Shown one piece after another: positions 1 through 7,706 of a stretch of DNA of 35,374 nt. Source of the DNA: an uncultured Prevotellaceae bacterium (GTDB lineage Bacteria > Bacteroidota > Bacteroidia > Bacteroidales > Bacteroidaceae); assembly GCA_945828295.1 (NCBI GenBank), contig CALZQV010000007.1, positions 1 to 35,374 on the forward strand, read 5' to 3'. Each line of letters starts with the position of its first letter. Within the stretch, counting starts at the first letter, position 1. The notes under the pieces are model-generated. The model saw nothing but the letters and a program-made list of their open reading frames with translations, ran no database searches and was not told where the DNA came from. The position numbers and the translations under genes were made by a program.

Positions 1-62
1 GATTCAAACCCACAACCTTCTGATCCGTAGTCAGATGCTCTATTCAGTTGAGCTAAGGAGCC
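1..62 (-). tRNA. tRNA-Arg (anticodon ACG), 3' end cut by window edge
   Basis: Read on the minus strand, the acceptor 5' strand GGCTCCT starts at 62. It is followed by a D arm and an anticodon stem-loop TCTGA-CTACGGA-TCAGA, which puts ACG in the anticodon position and so charges arginine. The T loop (GGTTTGAATC) runs off the window at base 1, so the 3' half of the acceptor stem is not visible. It lies 29 bp downstream of tRNA-Val on the same strand and probably shares its transcript. Confidence 0.93.
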
Positions 63-91
63 AATCTTGATACAAAATTTCAATTTTTGTG

Positions 92-166
92 TGGGCGCTG
101 ACGGATTCGAACCGCCGACCCTCTGCTTGTAAGGCAGACGCTCTGAACCAGCTGAGCTAAGCGCCC
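92..166 (-). tRNA. tRNA-Val (anticodon TAC)
   Basis: A complete 75-nt cloverleaf on the minus strand. The acceptor GGGCGCT (166-160) pairs with AGCGCCC (99-93), and the discriminator is A at 92. The anticodon stem-loop is TCTGC-CTTACAA-GCAGA, giving anticodon TAC (valine), and the T arm is GGCGG-TTCGAAT-CCGTC. CCA is not encoded in the DNA (the next bases are CA), so it must be added after transcription. Confidence 0.97.
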
Positions 167-197
167 TGTCGGAACCTCTGTTCCTGTTTTGCGGGTA

Positions 198-228
198 CAA
201 AGGTACGACTTTTTTCTATACTACCAAA
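198..228 (-). promoter_or_regulatory. Promoter of the tRNA-Val/tRNA-Arg unit
   Basis: On the minus strand, TTTG (228-225), 19 bases, then TACCTTTG (205-198). This is an exact match to the Bacteroidetes housekeeping promoter (TTTG-N19-TAnnTTTG). It sits 32 bp upstream of the mature tRNA-Val 5' end, the expected place for a short tRNA leader. Confidence 0.8.
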
Positions 229-263
229 ACTTTTTGTTGTTTTTTTTAATTTTCCCTTGAAAT

Positions 264-632
264 TTATTTATCGTTGGCGGCCAGCTCGCGTCCGTTTTTG
301 GATTTTGCAAGCACGTAGTCGCGTCCGATGGTCAGCTTCGGCTCGACGGGCGAGACGATGGTAATGCAGACGTTTGCCTTGTCGCCGTCCTCGTTCATCT
401 TGTAGCGCGAGCTAATATTGAGGACTCCGTTCTCGATTGACCATTGTATATTGCTGGCAGCAACGCTGTCGGTGGAACGGACGCCCATCTCGTAGTTTTC
501 GCCGCTGACGAAACGCACGCAGGCAGGCACATTCACATTAACGCCTTCGAAGGGCTTTGTTTCAACATTCTGTTTTGCGTAACCGGTGGCTACCATCATG
601 ATGGCGCTCACCAAAATCATCATCTTTTTCAT
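264..632 (-). CDS. Small secreted protein, DUF2807-like
   Basis: 122 aa. Residues 1-19 are a Sec signal peptide (MKK, then a hydrophobic run ending at GYA). The mature part has the pattern FEGVNVNVPACVRF ... ENGVLNISSR, typical of the first half of DUF2807 (putative adhesin-head, GIN-type) domains, which form beta-solenoids in Bacteroidetes secreted proteins. Most family members are over 200 aa, so this is either a short single-repeat version or a truncated copy; no frame-shifted remainder is visible downstream. The function is unknown. The gene has its own promoter and a leader of about 75 nt with a hairpin. I see no clear terminator between its stop and the tRNA promoter. Confidence 0.72.
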   Translation of the reverse strand: MKKMMILVSAIMMVATGYAKQNVETKPFEGVNVNVPACVRFVSGENYEMGVRSTDSVAASNIQWSIENGVLNISSRYKMNEDGDKANVCITIVSPVEPKLTIGRDYVLAKSKNGRELAANDK

Positions 633-675
633 AATTTCAATCTTTTTACCTTAATTAGTGTTTTGTTACTCTATT

Positions 676-691
676 ACCCCTCGCCAGGGGT
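676..691 (-). promoter_or_regulatory. Leader hairpin upstream of the DUF2807-like gene
   Basis: A perfect 6-bp inverted repeat, ACCCCT/AGGGGT, with a 4-nt loop (682-685). It lies in the predicted 5' untranslated region between the promoter at 713-745 and the start codon at 632. No run of U follows, so it is not an obvious attenuator. It may stabilise the message or affect translation; its role is unknown. Confidence 0.35.
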
Positions 692-712
692 GTCTTTCGT
701 TAGATGACGATG

Positions 713-745
713 CAAAGGTAGTGCCTTTTTTGCTTTCCAGACAAA
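713..745 (-). promoter_or_regulatory. Promoter of the DUF2807-like gene
   Basis: The minus strand has TACCTTTG at 720-713, an exact TAnnTTTG box. TTTG lies at 745-742, 21 bases upstream, slightly longer than the usual 19-20. The predicted transcript starts near 706 and reaches the start codon at 632. Confidence 0.65.
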
Positions 746-903
746 TAAAAATATGTTATTTAGCATAAAATTGGCCGTTTATTGACATTCGTCAAGGCTT
801 GCGTGACAGGCTGTCACCCTTTTGGCCCCATTTGTCAGAATGTCGCATGCCGGTTTGGGATATATAATATAATAGAACGTACGCGCCCACGCATGCGCGC
901 GCA

Positions 904-1023
904 CGTTGCAACGTCGGGCTCTCGTCGACGCATGGACGGAGCCTCGTCGACGCATGGACGAGAATGAGACGACGCATGGATGGAAACGAAACGACGCATC
1001 GATGAGCGGGAATCGATGCGTCG
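904..1023. repeat. 22-bp-period tandem array 1
   Basis: The core CGACGCATSGAYG recurs at 926, 948, 970 and 992, each exactly 22 bp apart. A degenerate unit at 904 matches the unit at 926 in about 14 of 22 positions. The last unit is mirrored: 992-1003 and 1012-1023 form a perfect 12-bp inverted repeat with an 8-nt loop. The spacers between cores differ from unit to unit, so the array is old or under selection for the core only. No protein is encoded. It lies downstream of pfkA and upstream of the DUF2807-like promoter. Confidence 0.85.
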
Positions 1024-1043
1024 GTCGTGTGTTGTTGAAACAG

Positions 1044-1072
1044 TAAAAGGGAGCGCGGGAAGTGGCCCGCGC
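1044..1072 (-). terminator. Rho-independent-like terminator of pfkA
   Basis: On the minus strand a 7-bp GC-rich stem, GCGCGGG/CCCGCGC (1072-1066 with 1059-1053) with a 6-nt loop, is followed by TCCCTTTTACTG. It begins 10 bp after the pfkA stop. The U-tract is only four long, so termination may be incomplete. Confidence 0.6.
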
Positions 1073-1081
1073 GGAGGGGAA

Positions 1082-2059
1082 TCAGATGGAGAGCGTGTTG
1101 AGCACGTCGATGAGGTCCTGCTTCAAGGGCTTGTCGCTCTTCACGGCCTGGGAGAAGGGCACATAGACCATCTCGTCGTTGCGGATGCCTATCATCACGT
1201 TGCGCTGGCCGTCGATGAGGGCCCGGATGGCAGCCAGGCCCATGCGGCTGGCTAGGATGCGGTCGTTGGCCGAGGGCGAACCGCCGCGCTGCAGGTGGCC
1301 GAGGATGGAGACGCGGACGTCGTACTCAGGGTATTCCTTGCGCACCCGCTCGGCATAGTACATGGCGCCGCACTTGGGGCTCTCGCTGACGACGACGATG
1401 CTCGAGGACTTCGATTTACGGATGCCGCGGCCGATGAACTTCTCGAGCTGGTCGGCGCCCGTCGAGTCCTCGGGGATGATGGCAGCCTCGGCCCCGGCGG
1501 CAATGGCGCTGTTCTGGGCCAGGAAGCCGGCATCGCGGCCCATCACCTCGACGAAGAAGATGCGCTCGTGGGAGTTTGCCGTATCGCGAATCTTGTCGAC
1601 ACACTCCATGATGGTGTTCAGCGTGGTGTCGTAGCCAATGGTCAAGTCGGTGCCCGAGAGGTCGTTATCGATGGTTCCGGGCAGTCCGATGCAGGGCACG
1701 TCGTATTCCTCGGCAAAAAGGCGGGCGCCGGTGAGCGACCCGTTGCCGCCGATGACAATCAGAGCGTCGATGGCGTGCTTCTTCATCACCTTGTAGGCCT
1801 TCTTGCGGCCCTCGGCGGTCTGAAACTCCTTGCTGCGGGCCGTTTTCAGGATGGTACCGCCGCGACCGATGATGCCGCTCACGTCCTCGGTATGGAACTC
1901 GCGCACCTCGCCGTTGATCAGGCCTTCATAGCCACGATAGACGGCCACGACGCGCATATCGTTCGCTATAGCCGAACGCGTGACAGCACGAATGGCTGCG
2001 TTCATACCCGGGGCATCACCGCCCGACGTCAAAATTCCGATGGTTTTTATCCTTGCCAT
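1082..2059 (-). CDS. pfkA: 6-phosphofructokinase, ATP type
   Basis: 325 aa, normal length for bacterial PfkA. It phosphorylates fructose 6-phosphate to the 1,6-bisphosphate, the committed step of glycolysis, in the cytosol. The start is ATG at 2059 ([20 protein letters not shown]); a longer frame begins upstream but the family starts here. Visible motifs are the nucleotide loop TSGGDAPG (11-18), PGTIDND (127-133, with catalytic Asp131), MGRDAG and the C-terminal GHLQRGG. Gly in PGTIDND, where pyrophosphate-dependent enzymes have Lys, favours ATP as donor. One oddity is GGNGS (104-108), where E. coli PfkA has GGDGS, an Asp that helps hold Mg-ATP. The gene is monocistronic with its own terminator. 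Confidence 0.95.
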   Translation of the reverse strand: MARIKTIGILTSGGDAPGMNAAIRAVTRSAIANDMRVVAVYRGYEGLINGEVREFHTEDVSGIIGRGGTILKTARSKEFQTAEGRKKAYKVMKKHAIDALIVIGGNGSLTGARLFAEEYDVPCIGLPGTIDNDLSGTDLTIGYDTTLNTIMECVDKIRDTANSHERIFFVEVMGRDAGFLAQNSAIAAGAEAAIIPEDSTGADQLEKFIGRGIRKSKSSSIVVVSESPKCGAMYYAERVRKEYPEYDVRVSILGHLQRGGSPSANDRILASRMGLAAIRALIDGQRNVMIGIRNDEMVYVPFSQAVKSDKPLKQDLIDVLNTLSI

Positions 2060-2185
2060 AATCTTACCTTTATTAAATTGCACGCAAAAATACAACAAAA
2101 TTCCGACTTATCTTGCTCCTTACATAAATTTTCGTATCTCTGAATTACATCCCAAGATACTCGCGCTCGGAAAATTGCAAAATTA

Positions 2186-2217
2186 TTTGCATCTTCGCTC
2201 GCTTTTTCGTACCTTTG
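2186..2217 (+). promoter_or_regulatory. Promoter of rpsA
   Basis: TTTG at 2186-2189, 20 bases, then TACCTTTG at 2210-2217, an exact Bacteroidetes consensus. Transcription should begin near 2224. The leader of about 55 nt starts with a 6-bp hairpin (TTTATG-TCAA-CATAAA, 2225-2240) and then an A-rich stretch with no Shine-Dalgarno before the ATG at 2279. Confidence 0.82.
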
Positions 2218-2278
2218 CGCCGCTTTTATGTCAACATAAAGTCTAACCGTATTAATTAAAAACAAAAACTTTAACAAA

Positions 2279-4066
2279 ATGACAGATTACAAAAATGTCG
2301 CACCTCTGGAAGGTTTCGATTGGGAAGCCTATGCCAACGGTGACGTGCAGAGCGGCGTGAGCCGCGAGGCACAGGAGAGCGCCTACGATGGTTCGCTGAA
2401 CAAAATCGACGACCACAAGGTAGTAGACGGCACCGTCATCTCCATCAACAAGCGCGAGGTAGTGGTAAACATCGGCTCTAAGAGCGATGGTATCATCCCC
2501 GCAGGCGAATTCCGCTACAACCCCGACCTGAAGGTGGGTGACACCGTCGAGGTTTACATCGAAAATCAGGAAGACAAGAAGTGTCAGCTGATTCTGTCCC
2601 ACAAGAAGGCTCGCGCAAGCCGCTCTTGGGACCGCGTCAACGAGGCCATGGAGAACGAGGAAATTATCAAGGGTTACATCAAGTGCCGCACCAAGGGTGG
2701 CATGATTGTCGACGTATTCGGCATCGAGGCCTTCCTGCCCGGCTCTCAGATTGATGTTAAGCCCATTCGCGACTACGACATATTCGTGGGCAAGACAATG
2801 GAGTTCAAGGTTGTGAAAATCAACCAGGAGTACAAGAACGTCGTTGTCAGCCACAAAGCACTCATCGAGGCCGAGCTCGAAGCCCAGAAGAAGGAAATCA
2901 TCGGTCGTCTGGAGAAGGGCCAGGTGCTCGAGGGTACCGTCAAGAACATCACCAGCTACGGCGTATTCATCGACCTGGGTGGCGTAGACGGACTCATCCA
3001 CATCACCGACCTCAGCTGGGGCCGCGTAAGCGATCCTCACGAAATCGTTGAGCTCGACTCTAAGATCAACGTCGTAATCCTCGACTTCGACAACGAGAAG
3101 AAGCGCATCGCCCTGGGTCTGAAGCAGCTGTCTCCCCATCCCTGGGATGCCCTGGATCCCAACCTCAAGGTGGGCGACCACGTAAAGGGCAAGGTTGTCG
3201 TGATGGCCGACTACGGAGCATTCGTAGAAATCGCTCCCGGCGTAGAAGGCCTCATCCACGTGAGCGAAATGTCTTGGAGCCAGCACCTGCGCTCGGCACA
3301 GGACTTCATGAAGGTGGGCGACGAGGTAGAAGCCGTCATCCTGACCCTCAACCGCGAGGAGCGCAAGATGTCTCTGGGCATCAAGCAGCTCAAGGAAGAC
3401 CCCTGGCAGAACATCGAGGAGAAGTTCCCCGTTGGCAGCAAGCACACCGCAAAGGTTCGCAACTTCACCAACTTCGGCATCTTCGTAGAGATTGAAGAGG
3501 GCGTAGACGGACTCATCCACATCAGCGACCTCAGCTGGACCAAGAAGATCAAGCACCCCAGCGAGTTCACCCAGATTGGTGCCGAACTGGAGGTTTGCGT
3601 TCTGGAAATCGACAAGGCTAACCGCCGCCTGTCTCTCGGCCACAAGCAGCTCGAGGAGAACCCCTGGGACGTATTCGAAACCATCTTCACCGTTGACTCT
3701 ATCCACGAAGGTACCATCGTAGAGATGCTCGACAAGGGCGCTGTCATCCAGCTGGAATACGGCGTAGAAGGCTTTGCCACTCCCAAGCACCTCGTGAAGG
3801 AAGACGGCAGCCAGGCCCAGCTCAACGAGAAGCTGGAGTTCAAGGTAATCGAGTTCAACAAGGAGAACAAGCGCATCATCCTCAGCCACAGCCGCATCTA
3901 CGAAGACGTACAGCGCGCTGCTGCCCGTGAGGAGAAGAAGGCCAAGGCACCTCGCACCAAGAAGGCTGCCGAGACTCCCGCTATCCAGAACCAGGCTGCC
4001 AGCACAACCCTGGGCGACATCGACGCCCTGGCTGAACTGAAGGCCAAGATGGAAGGCGAGAAGTAA
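2279..4066 (+). CDS. rpsA: 30S ribosomal protein S1
   Basis: 595 aa, slightly longer than E. coli S1 (557). Six S1 (OB-fold) RNA-binding domains follow one another from about residue 46 to 545. The last four have the clear G-x-V-x-x-I-x-x-Y/F-G-x-F-V pattern and GLIHxS(D/E)LSW, while the first two are more divergent, as in other S1 proteins. A Lys/Ala-rich tail follows. S1 binds mRNA on the small subunit and helps start translation, which matters in Bacteroidetes where Shine-Dalgarno pairing is weak. Codon use is strongly biased (GGC, AAG, CTG), as expected for a highly expressed gene. It has its own promoter and terminator. Confidence 0.97.
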   Translation: MTDYKNVAPLEGFDWEAYANGDVQSGVSREAQESAYDGSLNKIDDHKVVDGTVISINKREVVVNIGSKSDGIIPAGEFRYNPDLKVGDTVEVYIENQEDKKCQLILSHKKARASRSWDRVNEAMENEEIIKGYIKCRTKGGMIVDVFGIEAFLPGSQIDVKPIRDYDIFVGKTMEFKVVKINQEYKNVVVSHKALIEAELEAQKKEIIGRLEKGQVLEGTVKNITSYGVFIDLGGVDGLIHITDLSWGRVSDPHEIVELDSKINVVILDFDNEKKRIALGLKQLSPHPWDALDPNLKVGDHVKGKVVVMADYGAFVEIAPGVEGLIHVSEMSWSQHLRSAQDFMKVGDEVEAVILTLNREERKMSLGIKQLKEDPWQNIEEKFPVGSKHTAKVRNFTNFGIFVEIEEGVDGLIHISDLSWTKKIKHPSEFTQIGAELEVCVLEIDKANRRLSLGHKQLEENPWDVFETIFTVDSIHEGTIVEMLDKGAVIQLEYGVEGFATPKHLVKEDGSQAQLNEKLEFKVIEFNKENKRIILSHSRIYEDVQRAAAREEKKAKAPRTKKAAETPAIQNQAASTTLGDIDALAELKAKMEGEK

Positions 4067-4118
4067 GAGCCCCATCGCGCACAATTGGCAATGAAAAATT
4101 GACAATTCGATAAGCAAG

Positions 4119-4152
4119 AAGAGAGTTCGCACATCCTGCGGACTCTCTTTTT
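4119..4152 (+). terminator. Rho-independent terminator of rpsA
   Basis: An 11-bp stem, GAGAGTTCGCA (4121-4131) with TGCGGACTCTC (4137-4147) including one G-U pair and a CATCC loop, followed by TTTTT (4148-4152). It lies 52 bp past the rpsA stop. Confidence 0.85.
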
Positions 4153-4212
4153 ATCTCCCTCGGCGCGCCCCGTAACCCCTATTCCTTAATATAATATCAA
4201 ACGCTACGAAAG

Positions 4213-5127
4213 GTGGAACCCCTTGAACTGCACATTATCGGCTGTGGCTCGGCCAACCCCACACAGCGCCACCGCCCGGCCTGCCAAGTGCTGAGCACGC
4301 GCGGAAAGCACTACATGATTGACTGCGGCGAAGGCACGCAGACACGCTTTGCCCAGCAACGGCTCAGCATGAAGCGCGTGGGCCACGTCTTCATCTCCCA
4401 CGCCCACGGCGACCACTGCCTCGGCCTGCCCGGCCTCATCTGCACCATGAGCCTCCTCGGCCGCACCTCACAGCTCCACATCCACGGCCCGCGGGAGCTG
4501 GAGCCCTTCCTGCAGAGCGCCCTCGAGCTCTTCTGCCCCAACCTCGAGTTTCAGGTTAACTTCCACCCCGTAGACACCACCCTCCACCAAATCGTGCACG
4601 AAGACCGCTCGATGGAGGTATGGAGCCTGCCACTGCGCCACCGCGTGCCCTGCTGCGGATACCTCTTTCGCGAGAAGCAGGGACAGCGCCACATCCTGCG
4701 CGACATCATCGACATGTACGAAATACCCGTGAGCCAAATCAACAACATCAAGGCCGGCATGGACTGGACACTGCCCGACGGCACCATCATACCCAACGAA
4801 CGGCTCACCGCACCACCCTCGCCCACACGCAGTTACGCCTACTGCAGCGACACGGCCCCCACGCCGTCGCTCGTGCCCATGATTCAGGGCGTCGACCTAC
4901 TGTTCCACGAGGCCACCTTCGACCAGGACAACGAATTCCGCGCCCGACAAACCTTCCACAGTACCACCGTCGAAGCCGCCCAAACCGCCCGCGACGCACA
5001 GGTGGGCCGACTCCTCATCGGCCACTATTCCTCCCGCATGCACGACGAAAAGAAAATGCTCCGCGAGGCACAGGCCGTATTCCCCCAAACCATGCTCGCC
5101 GACGAAGGACAACGCATCATTATCTGA
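4213..5127 (+). CDS. rnz: Ribonuclease Z
   Basis: 304 aa, the usual length of the short (bacterial) form. It is a metallo-beta-lactamase-fold endonuclease that cuts the 3' trailer from tRNA precursors, leaving an end for CCA addition; this fits the tRNA-Val gene here, which does not encode CCA. The zinc motif HAHGDH spans residues 63-68, with other likely ligands in LRHRVP (about 141), CSDT and the C-terminal IGHYSSR. The start is GTG at 4213; there is no in-frame ATG nearby that keeps the conserved LELHIIGCGSA strand. No clear promoter is visible between the rpsA terminator and this start. Confidence 0.95.
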   Translation: MEPLELHIIGCGSANPTQRHRPACQVLSTRGKHYMIDCGEGTQTRFAQQRLSMKRVGHVFISHAHGDHCLGLPGLICTMSLLGRTSQLHIHGPRELEPFLQSALELFCPNLEFQVNFHPVDTTLHQIVHEDRSMEVWSLPLRHRVPCCGYLFREKQGQRHILRDIIDMYEIPVSQINNIKAGMDWTLPDGTIIPNERLTAPPSPTRSYAYCSDTAPTPSLVPMIQGVDLLFHEATFDQDNEFRARQTFHSTTVEAAQTARDAQVGRLLIGHYSSRMHDEKKMLREAQAVFPQTMLADEGQRIII

Positions 5128-5154
5128 AAAATTGTAACAAAAGGGCTGAAATAT

Positions 5155-5185
5155 TTTGCAGTGAGAGGAAAAAATCATATATTTG
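5155..5185 (+). promoter_or_regulatory. Promoter of the envelope/ECF-sigma operon
   Basis: TTTG at 5155-5158, 19 bases, then TATATTTG at 5178-5185: a perfect match to the vegetative Bacteroidetes consensus. The predicted transcript start near 5191 makes the ATG at 5198 almost leaderless and favours the ATG at 5219. No second promoter of this quality appears before the sigma factor gene. Confidence 0.8.
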
Positions 5186-5218
5186 CCCTTGTAAAGTATG
5201 CATAAAAGGCAGAAAGAC

Positions 5219-5524
5219 ATGATTAAACGACTCCAAATACTTGTTCTGAGCCTGCTCATCGCAGGTGCCCCCATCGGCCTGATGGCACAGATGGAGCGCG
5301 ACGAGGTAGACACGGAGCTTTCTGCCACCAGTCTCACCGTCAACGGCTCTAAACTGCATATCTCAAACGCCGATGGCGAGACGTTGGAAGTCTACAACCT
5401 CACGGGAGTGAAAGTGCTCACCATCCGCATTGATGGTAACGACAAGTCACTGACGCTCAACCTTCAGCGCGGTTGTTACATCCTCAAGGTAGGCAAACTG
5501 GTTCGCAAAATTTCCATCCGCTAA
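5219..5524 (+). CDS. Small secreted protein that is mostly a sorting-like C-terminal tail
   Basis: 101 aa from the ATG at 5219. An in-frame ATG at 5198 lies only about 7 nt past the predicted transcript start, and the later one has a purine-rich AAAGGCAGAAAG before it. Residues 1-24 are a signal peptide ending LMAQ. From about residue 40 the sequence follows the pattern of type A tails recognised by the type IX secretion system: VYNLTGVKV, then a turn, then LNLQRGCYILKVGK and a basic end. Such tails normally follow a large cargo domain; here there is almost none. The function is unknown, and whether this organism has a complete type IX system cannot be seen here. It ends 11 bp before the L,D-transpeptidase gene. 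Confidence 0.72.
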   Translation: MIKRLQILVLSLLIAGAPIGLMAQMERDEVDTELSATSLTVNGSKLHISNADGETLEVYNLTGVKVLTIRIDGNDKSLTLNLQRGCYILKVGKLVRKISIR

Positions 5525-5535
5525 GCTCTACGCCT

Positions 5536-7083
5536 ATGCGCAGGACACAGGCCGCTCTGCCTCCCCTTTTCCTCCTTTTCGCCTTTATTACATTTTCTTG
5601 TTCTGGCGACAAAACAGACAATGCCACCATTGCAGAAGGACTGCAAGCGTGGGTGAAGCCTGAGTATGCCGTCGATGCCGCCATTGTCGGAGAAGAGCTG
5701 CAGCGCCGCAACGACGGCCAGCCCACACGCATGTATGCCGACGGATACACCCAGTCGTATTACCAACAGCCCAACGCCCCCATGCTGTGGATATCGCGCA
5801 TGGGCATCGACGAACGGGCCGACACGCTGATCGCCTGGCTGTCGGGGAGCGACGATATAGGGCTCGGACCCAAGGTGCTGAGTGCCGACAGCCTGCGCGC
5901 CGCCTTGCAGCAACTGCGCAACAGCGATTTCAGCCGCACGGACTGCAGCAGCCAGCTGGCCCGCCTCGAACACATGCTCACCAGGTCCTATCTGCGCTAT
6001 GCCTGCGGCCAGCGCTATGGTTTCGTGCGACCCAGCCAGCTGCTTAACCGACTGCTGGTCGACACCCCCCTGCCCGGCAGCAAGGGCACAACCTACCGCC
6101 GCATCAACGACATGAGAGCCGAGGAACCGACGGACAGCTTTGTCCACGTGGCGCTGGAGGCCGTGCGCAACCACAGAATTACCCCATTCCTGCAATCCAT
6201 CCAGCCCACCGACACGCTCTACCGCACGATGCAGCGCGAATACAAACGTGCAAAGGAACAAGGCGACACCACACGACAACGACTGGCACGCATCAATATG
6301 GAACGCGCGCGCTGGCGCTACCCTCATCCCACTAAGGGACGATACATCTTCGTCAACCTGGCACCCCAGCAACTGACCGCCGTCAATGGCGACTCCGTCC
6401 TGAGCATGCGCGTCTGCTGCGGAAATGCCAGCCACAAAACACCCCTGTTGCGCAGCGCCATCAGCTATGTCGAACTGAACCCCTACTGGGTCATCCCACA
6501 AACCATCGTGCGCAAGGAAATCATGCCGCGCCACGTGGGCGACAGCGCCTATTACGCCCGCAACCGCTATCACGCCATCAACAAGGAGACGAAGGAGGTT
6601 GTCGACCCGTCGCAGCTCACGGCCGACGAGATGCGCAGCGGACGCTACACCCTGCGCCAGGAGCGCGGAGCAGGCAACTCGCTGGGGCGCATCATCTTCC
6701 GCTTCCCCAACAACTTCTCGGTCTTCCTCCACGATACAAACAACCACGCGGCCTTCAGCTACGGGAACCGCGCCGTGAGCCACGGCTGTGTGCGCGTCGA
6801 GCGTCCTCTCGACCTGGCGATCTTCTTCCTCGATGACCCCAAACCCTTCTTCGTCGACCGCATACGTATGGCCATCGGACTGAAGCCCCTCACGGCACAA
6901 GGACTCGGCTACCAAGCCGCCAACCCCGACGCCAAGCCCATGCCAAGCTTCAGCTACGACAGGCCAGTGCCGCTGTGGCTCGACTATTGGACACTCTACC
7001 CCAACACGAAGGGCCAGCTGGAGTCGTATGCCGACAGCTACGGCTACGACCGCGCGATAGAAAGATTAATCGACTCCTATTAA
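5536..7083 (+). CDS. YcbB-type L,D-transpeptidase, probable lipoprotein
   Basis: 515 aa from the ATG at 5536; an upstream extension of the frame overlaps the previous gene and would hide the signal peptide. The N-terminus (MRRTQAALPP, a hydrophobic run, FITFSC) looks like a lipoprotein signal. Residues about 70-200 fit the scaffold domain of YcbB/LdtD-type enzymes (APMLWI ... DDIGLGP ... ADSLRAAL). The YkuD catalytic domain follows, with SHGCVR at 415-420 and nucleophile Cys418. These enzymes make 3-3 crosslinks in peptidoglycan or attach proteins to it, in the periplasm. The gene is 28 bp upstream of an ECF sigma gene on the same apparent transcript, which suggests cell-wall repair linked to an envelope signal; that link is inference. 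Confidence 0.9.
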   Translation: MRRTQAALPPLFLLFAFITFSCSGDKTDNATIAEGLQAWVKPEYAVDAAIVGEELQRRNDGQPTRMYADGYTQSYYQQPNAPMLWISRMGIDERADTLIAWLSGSDDIGLGPKVLSADSLRAALQQLRNSDFSRTDCSSQLARLEHMLTRSYLRYACGQRYGFVRPSQLLNRLLVDTPLPGSKGTTYRRINDMRAEEPTDSFVHVALEAVRNHRITPFLQSIQPTDTLYRTMQREYKRAKEQGDTTRQRLARINMERARWRYPHPTKGRYIFVNLAPQQLTAVNGDSVLSMRVCCGNASHKTPLLRSAISYVELNPYWVIPQTIVRKEIMPRHVGDSAYYARNRYHAINKETKEVVDPSQLTADEMRSGRYTLRQERGAGNSLGRIIFRFPNNFSVFLHDTNNHAAFSYGNRAVSHGCVRVERPLDLAIFFLDDPKPFFVDRIRMAIGLKPLTAQGLGYQAANPDAKPMPSFSYDRPVPLWLDYWTLYPNTKGQLESYADSYGYDRAIERLIDSY

Positions 7084-7111
7084 ACCCATTCCCCTAAAGG
7101 CTGTCGAACTA

Positions 7112-7663
7112 ATGATGAGGTCGCTCGACGAAGATACTATCATCCGCCGACTGCATGACGAGAGCACACGTAATGCCGCCTTCACCGAGGTCGTGAATGC
7201 CTACAAGGAACCCTTGTATTGGCAAATCCGGCGCATGGTGGTCAGCCACGACGACACCGACGACATCCTGCAGAACACCTTCATCAAAGCCTGGAACGGG
7301 TTGAACGCATTTCGTGGTGAGAGCAAACTCAGTACTTGGCTCTATCGCATAGCAACCAACGAGACGCTGAACTTCCTGGAACGACAGCGCCACGCCTCGG
7401 TAAGCCTCGACGACAAGGAATGCCACGTGGCTCTCAGCCTGCAAAGCGACCCGTACTTCGACGGCGACGAGACACAGCAGCAGCTGCAACAAGCCATCGA
7501 ACAACTGCCGCCCAAACAACGGCAAGTCTTCACGATGCGATACTTCAGCGAAATGAAATACGAGGACATGAGCCAGGTTCTGGAAACCAGCGTCGGAGCC
7601 CTCAAGGCGTCGTATCACCACGCTATGAAAAAAATATCTGACTTTTTTGAGCAACTCGATTAA
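7112..7663 (+). CDS. ECF-type RNA polymerase sigma factor
   Basis: 183 aa, typical of extracytoplasmic-function sigma-70 factors. Region 2 covers about residues 22-95 (YKEPLYWQIRRMV, DDTDDILQNTFIKAW, FRGESKLSTWLYRIATNE: -10 recognition and melting). Region 4 covers about 125-180 (LPPKQRQVFTMRYFSEMKYEDM, then a helix-turn-helix with VGALKASYHHA: -35 binding). Two ATGs overlap at 7112 and 7115 and either could be used. The next gene encodes a small one-pass membrane protein, the usual place for an anti-sigma factor. The regulon cannot be read here, but the L,D-transpeptidase and the Spy-like gene are good candidates. Confidence 0.94.
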   Translation: MMRSLDEDTIIRRLHDESTRNAAFTEVVNAYKEPLYWQIRRMVVSHDDTDDILQNTFIKAWNGLNAFRGESKLSTWLYRIATNETLNFLERQRHASVSLDDKECHVALSLQSDPYFDGDETQQQLQQAIEQLPPKQRQVFTMRYFSEMKYEDMSQVLETSVGALKASYHHAMKKISDFFEQLD

Positions 7664-7706
7664 ACCATTGAGGATAGGAACTATCTAAAAATCAAACAAG
7701 AAAGGA

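Larger units (their letters stand above)
633..1081. other. Intergenic region between pfkA and the DUF2807-like gene
   Basis: 449 bp with no convincing gene. From low to high coordinate it holds the leader hairpin and promoter of the DUF2807-like gene, a TA-rich tract (861-874), an alternating purine-pyrimidine GC tract (about 875-914), a 22-bp-period tandem array (904-1023) and the pfkA terminator (1044-1072). Short open frames here have no plausible start context or protein-like composition. Confidence 0.7.

Noticed and set aside
904-1023. CRISPR array
   Set aside because: The whole period is 22 bp with a core of about 13 bp, far too short for repeat plus spacer, and no cas genes are present; the same holds for the other two arrays.
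2085-2092. TATTTTTG on the minus strand as a pfkA promoter
   Set aside because: Matches the -7 pattern but no -33 box is present and it lies only about 26 bp before the start codon in AT-rich DNA; not strong enough to annotate.
1295-2143. Long plus-strand open frame opposite pfkA
   Set aside because: GC-rich DNA with strong codon bias leaves antisense frames open; it has no family signature and the opposite strand encodes a clear enzyme.
4078-4108. Near-repeat of ACAATTGGCAATGAAAAATTGACAATT-type sequence after rpsA
   Set aside because: Only two imperfect copies, AT-rich and just before the terminator; too little to call a repeat family from this window.
2252-4132. Minus-strand frame of 626 codons opposite rpsA
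   Set aside because: Shadow of the S1 gene; its apparent internal repeats simply mirror the S1 domains.
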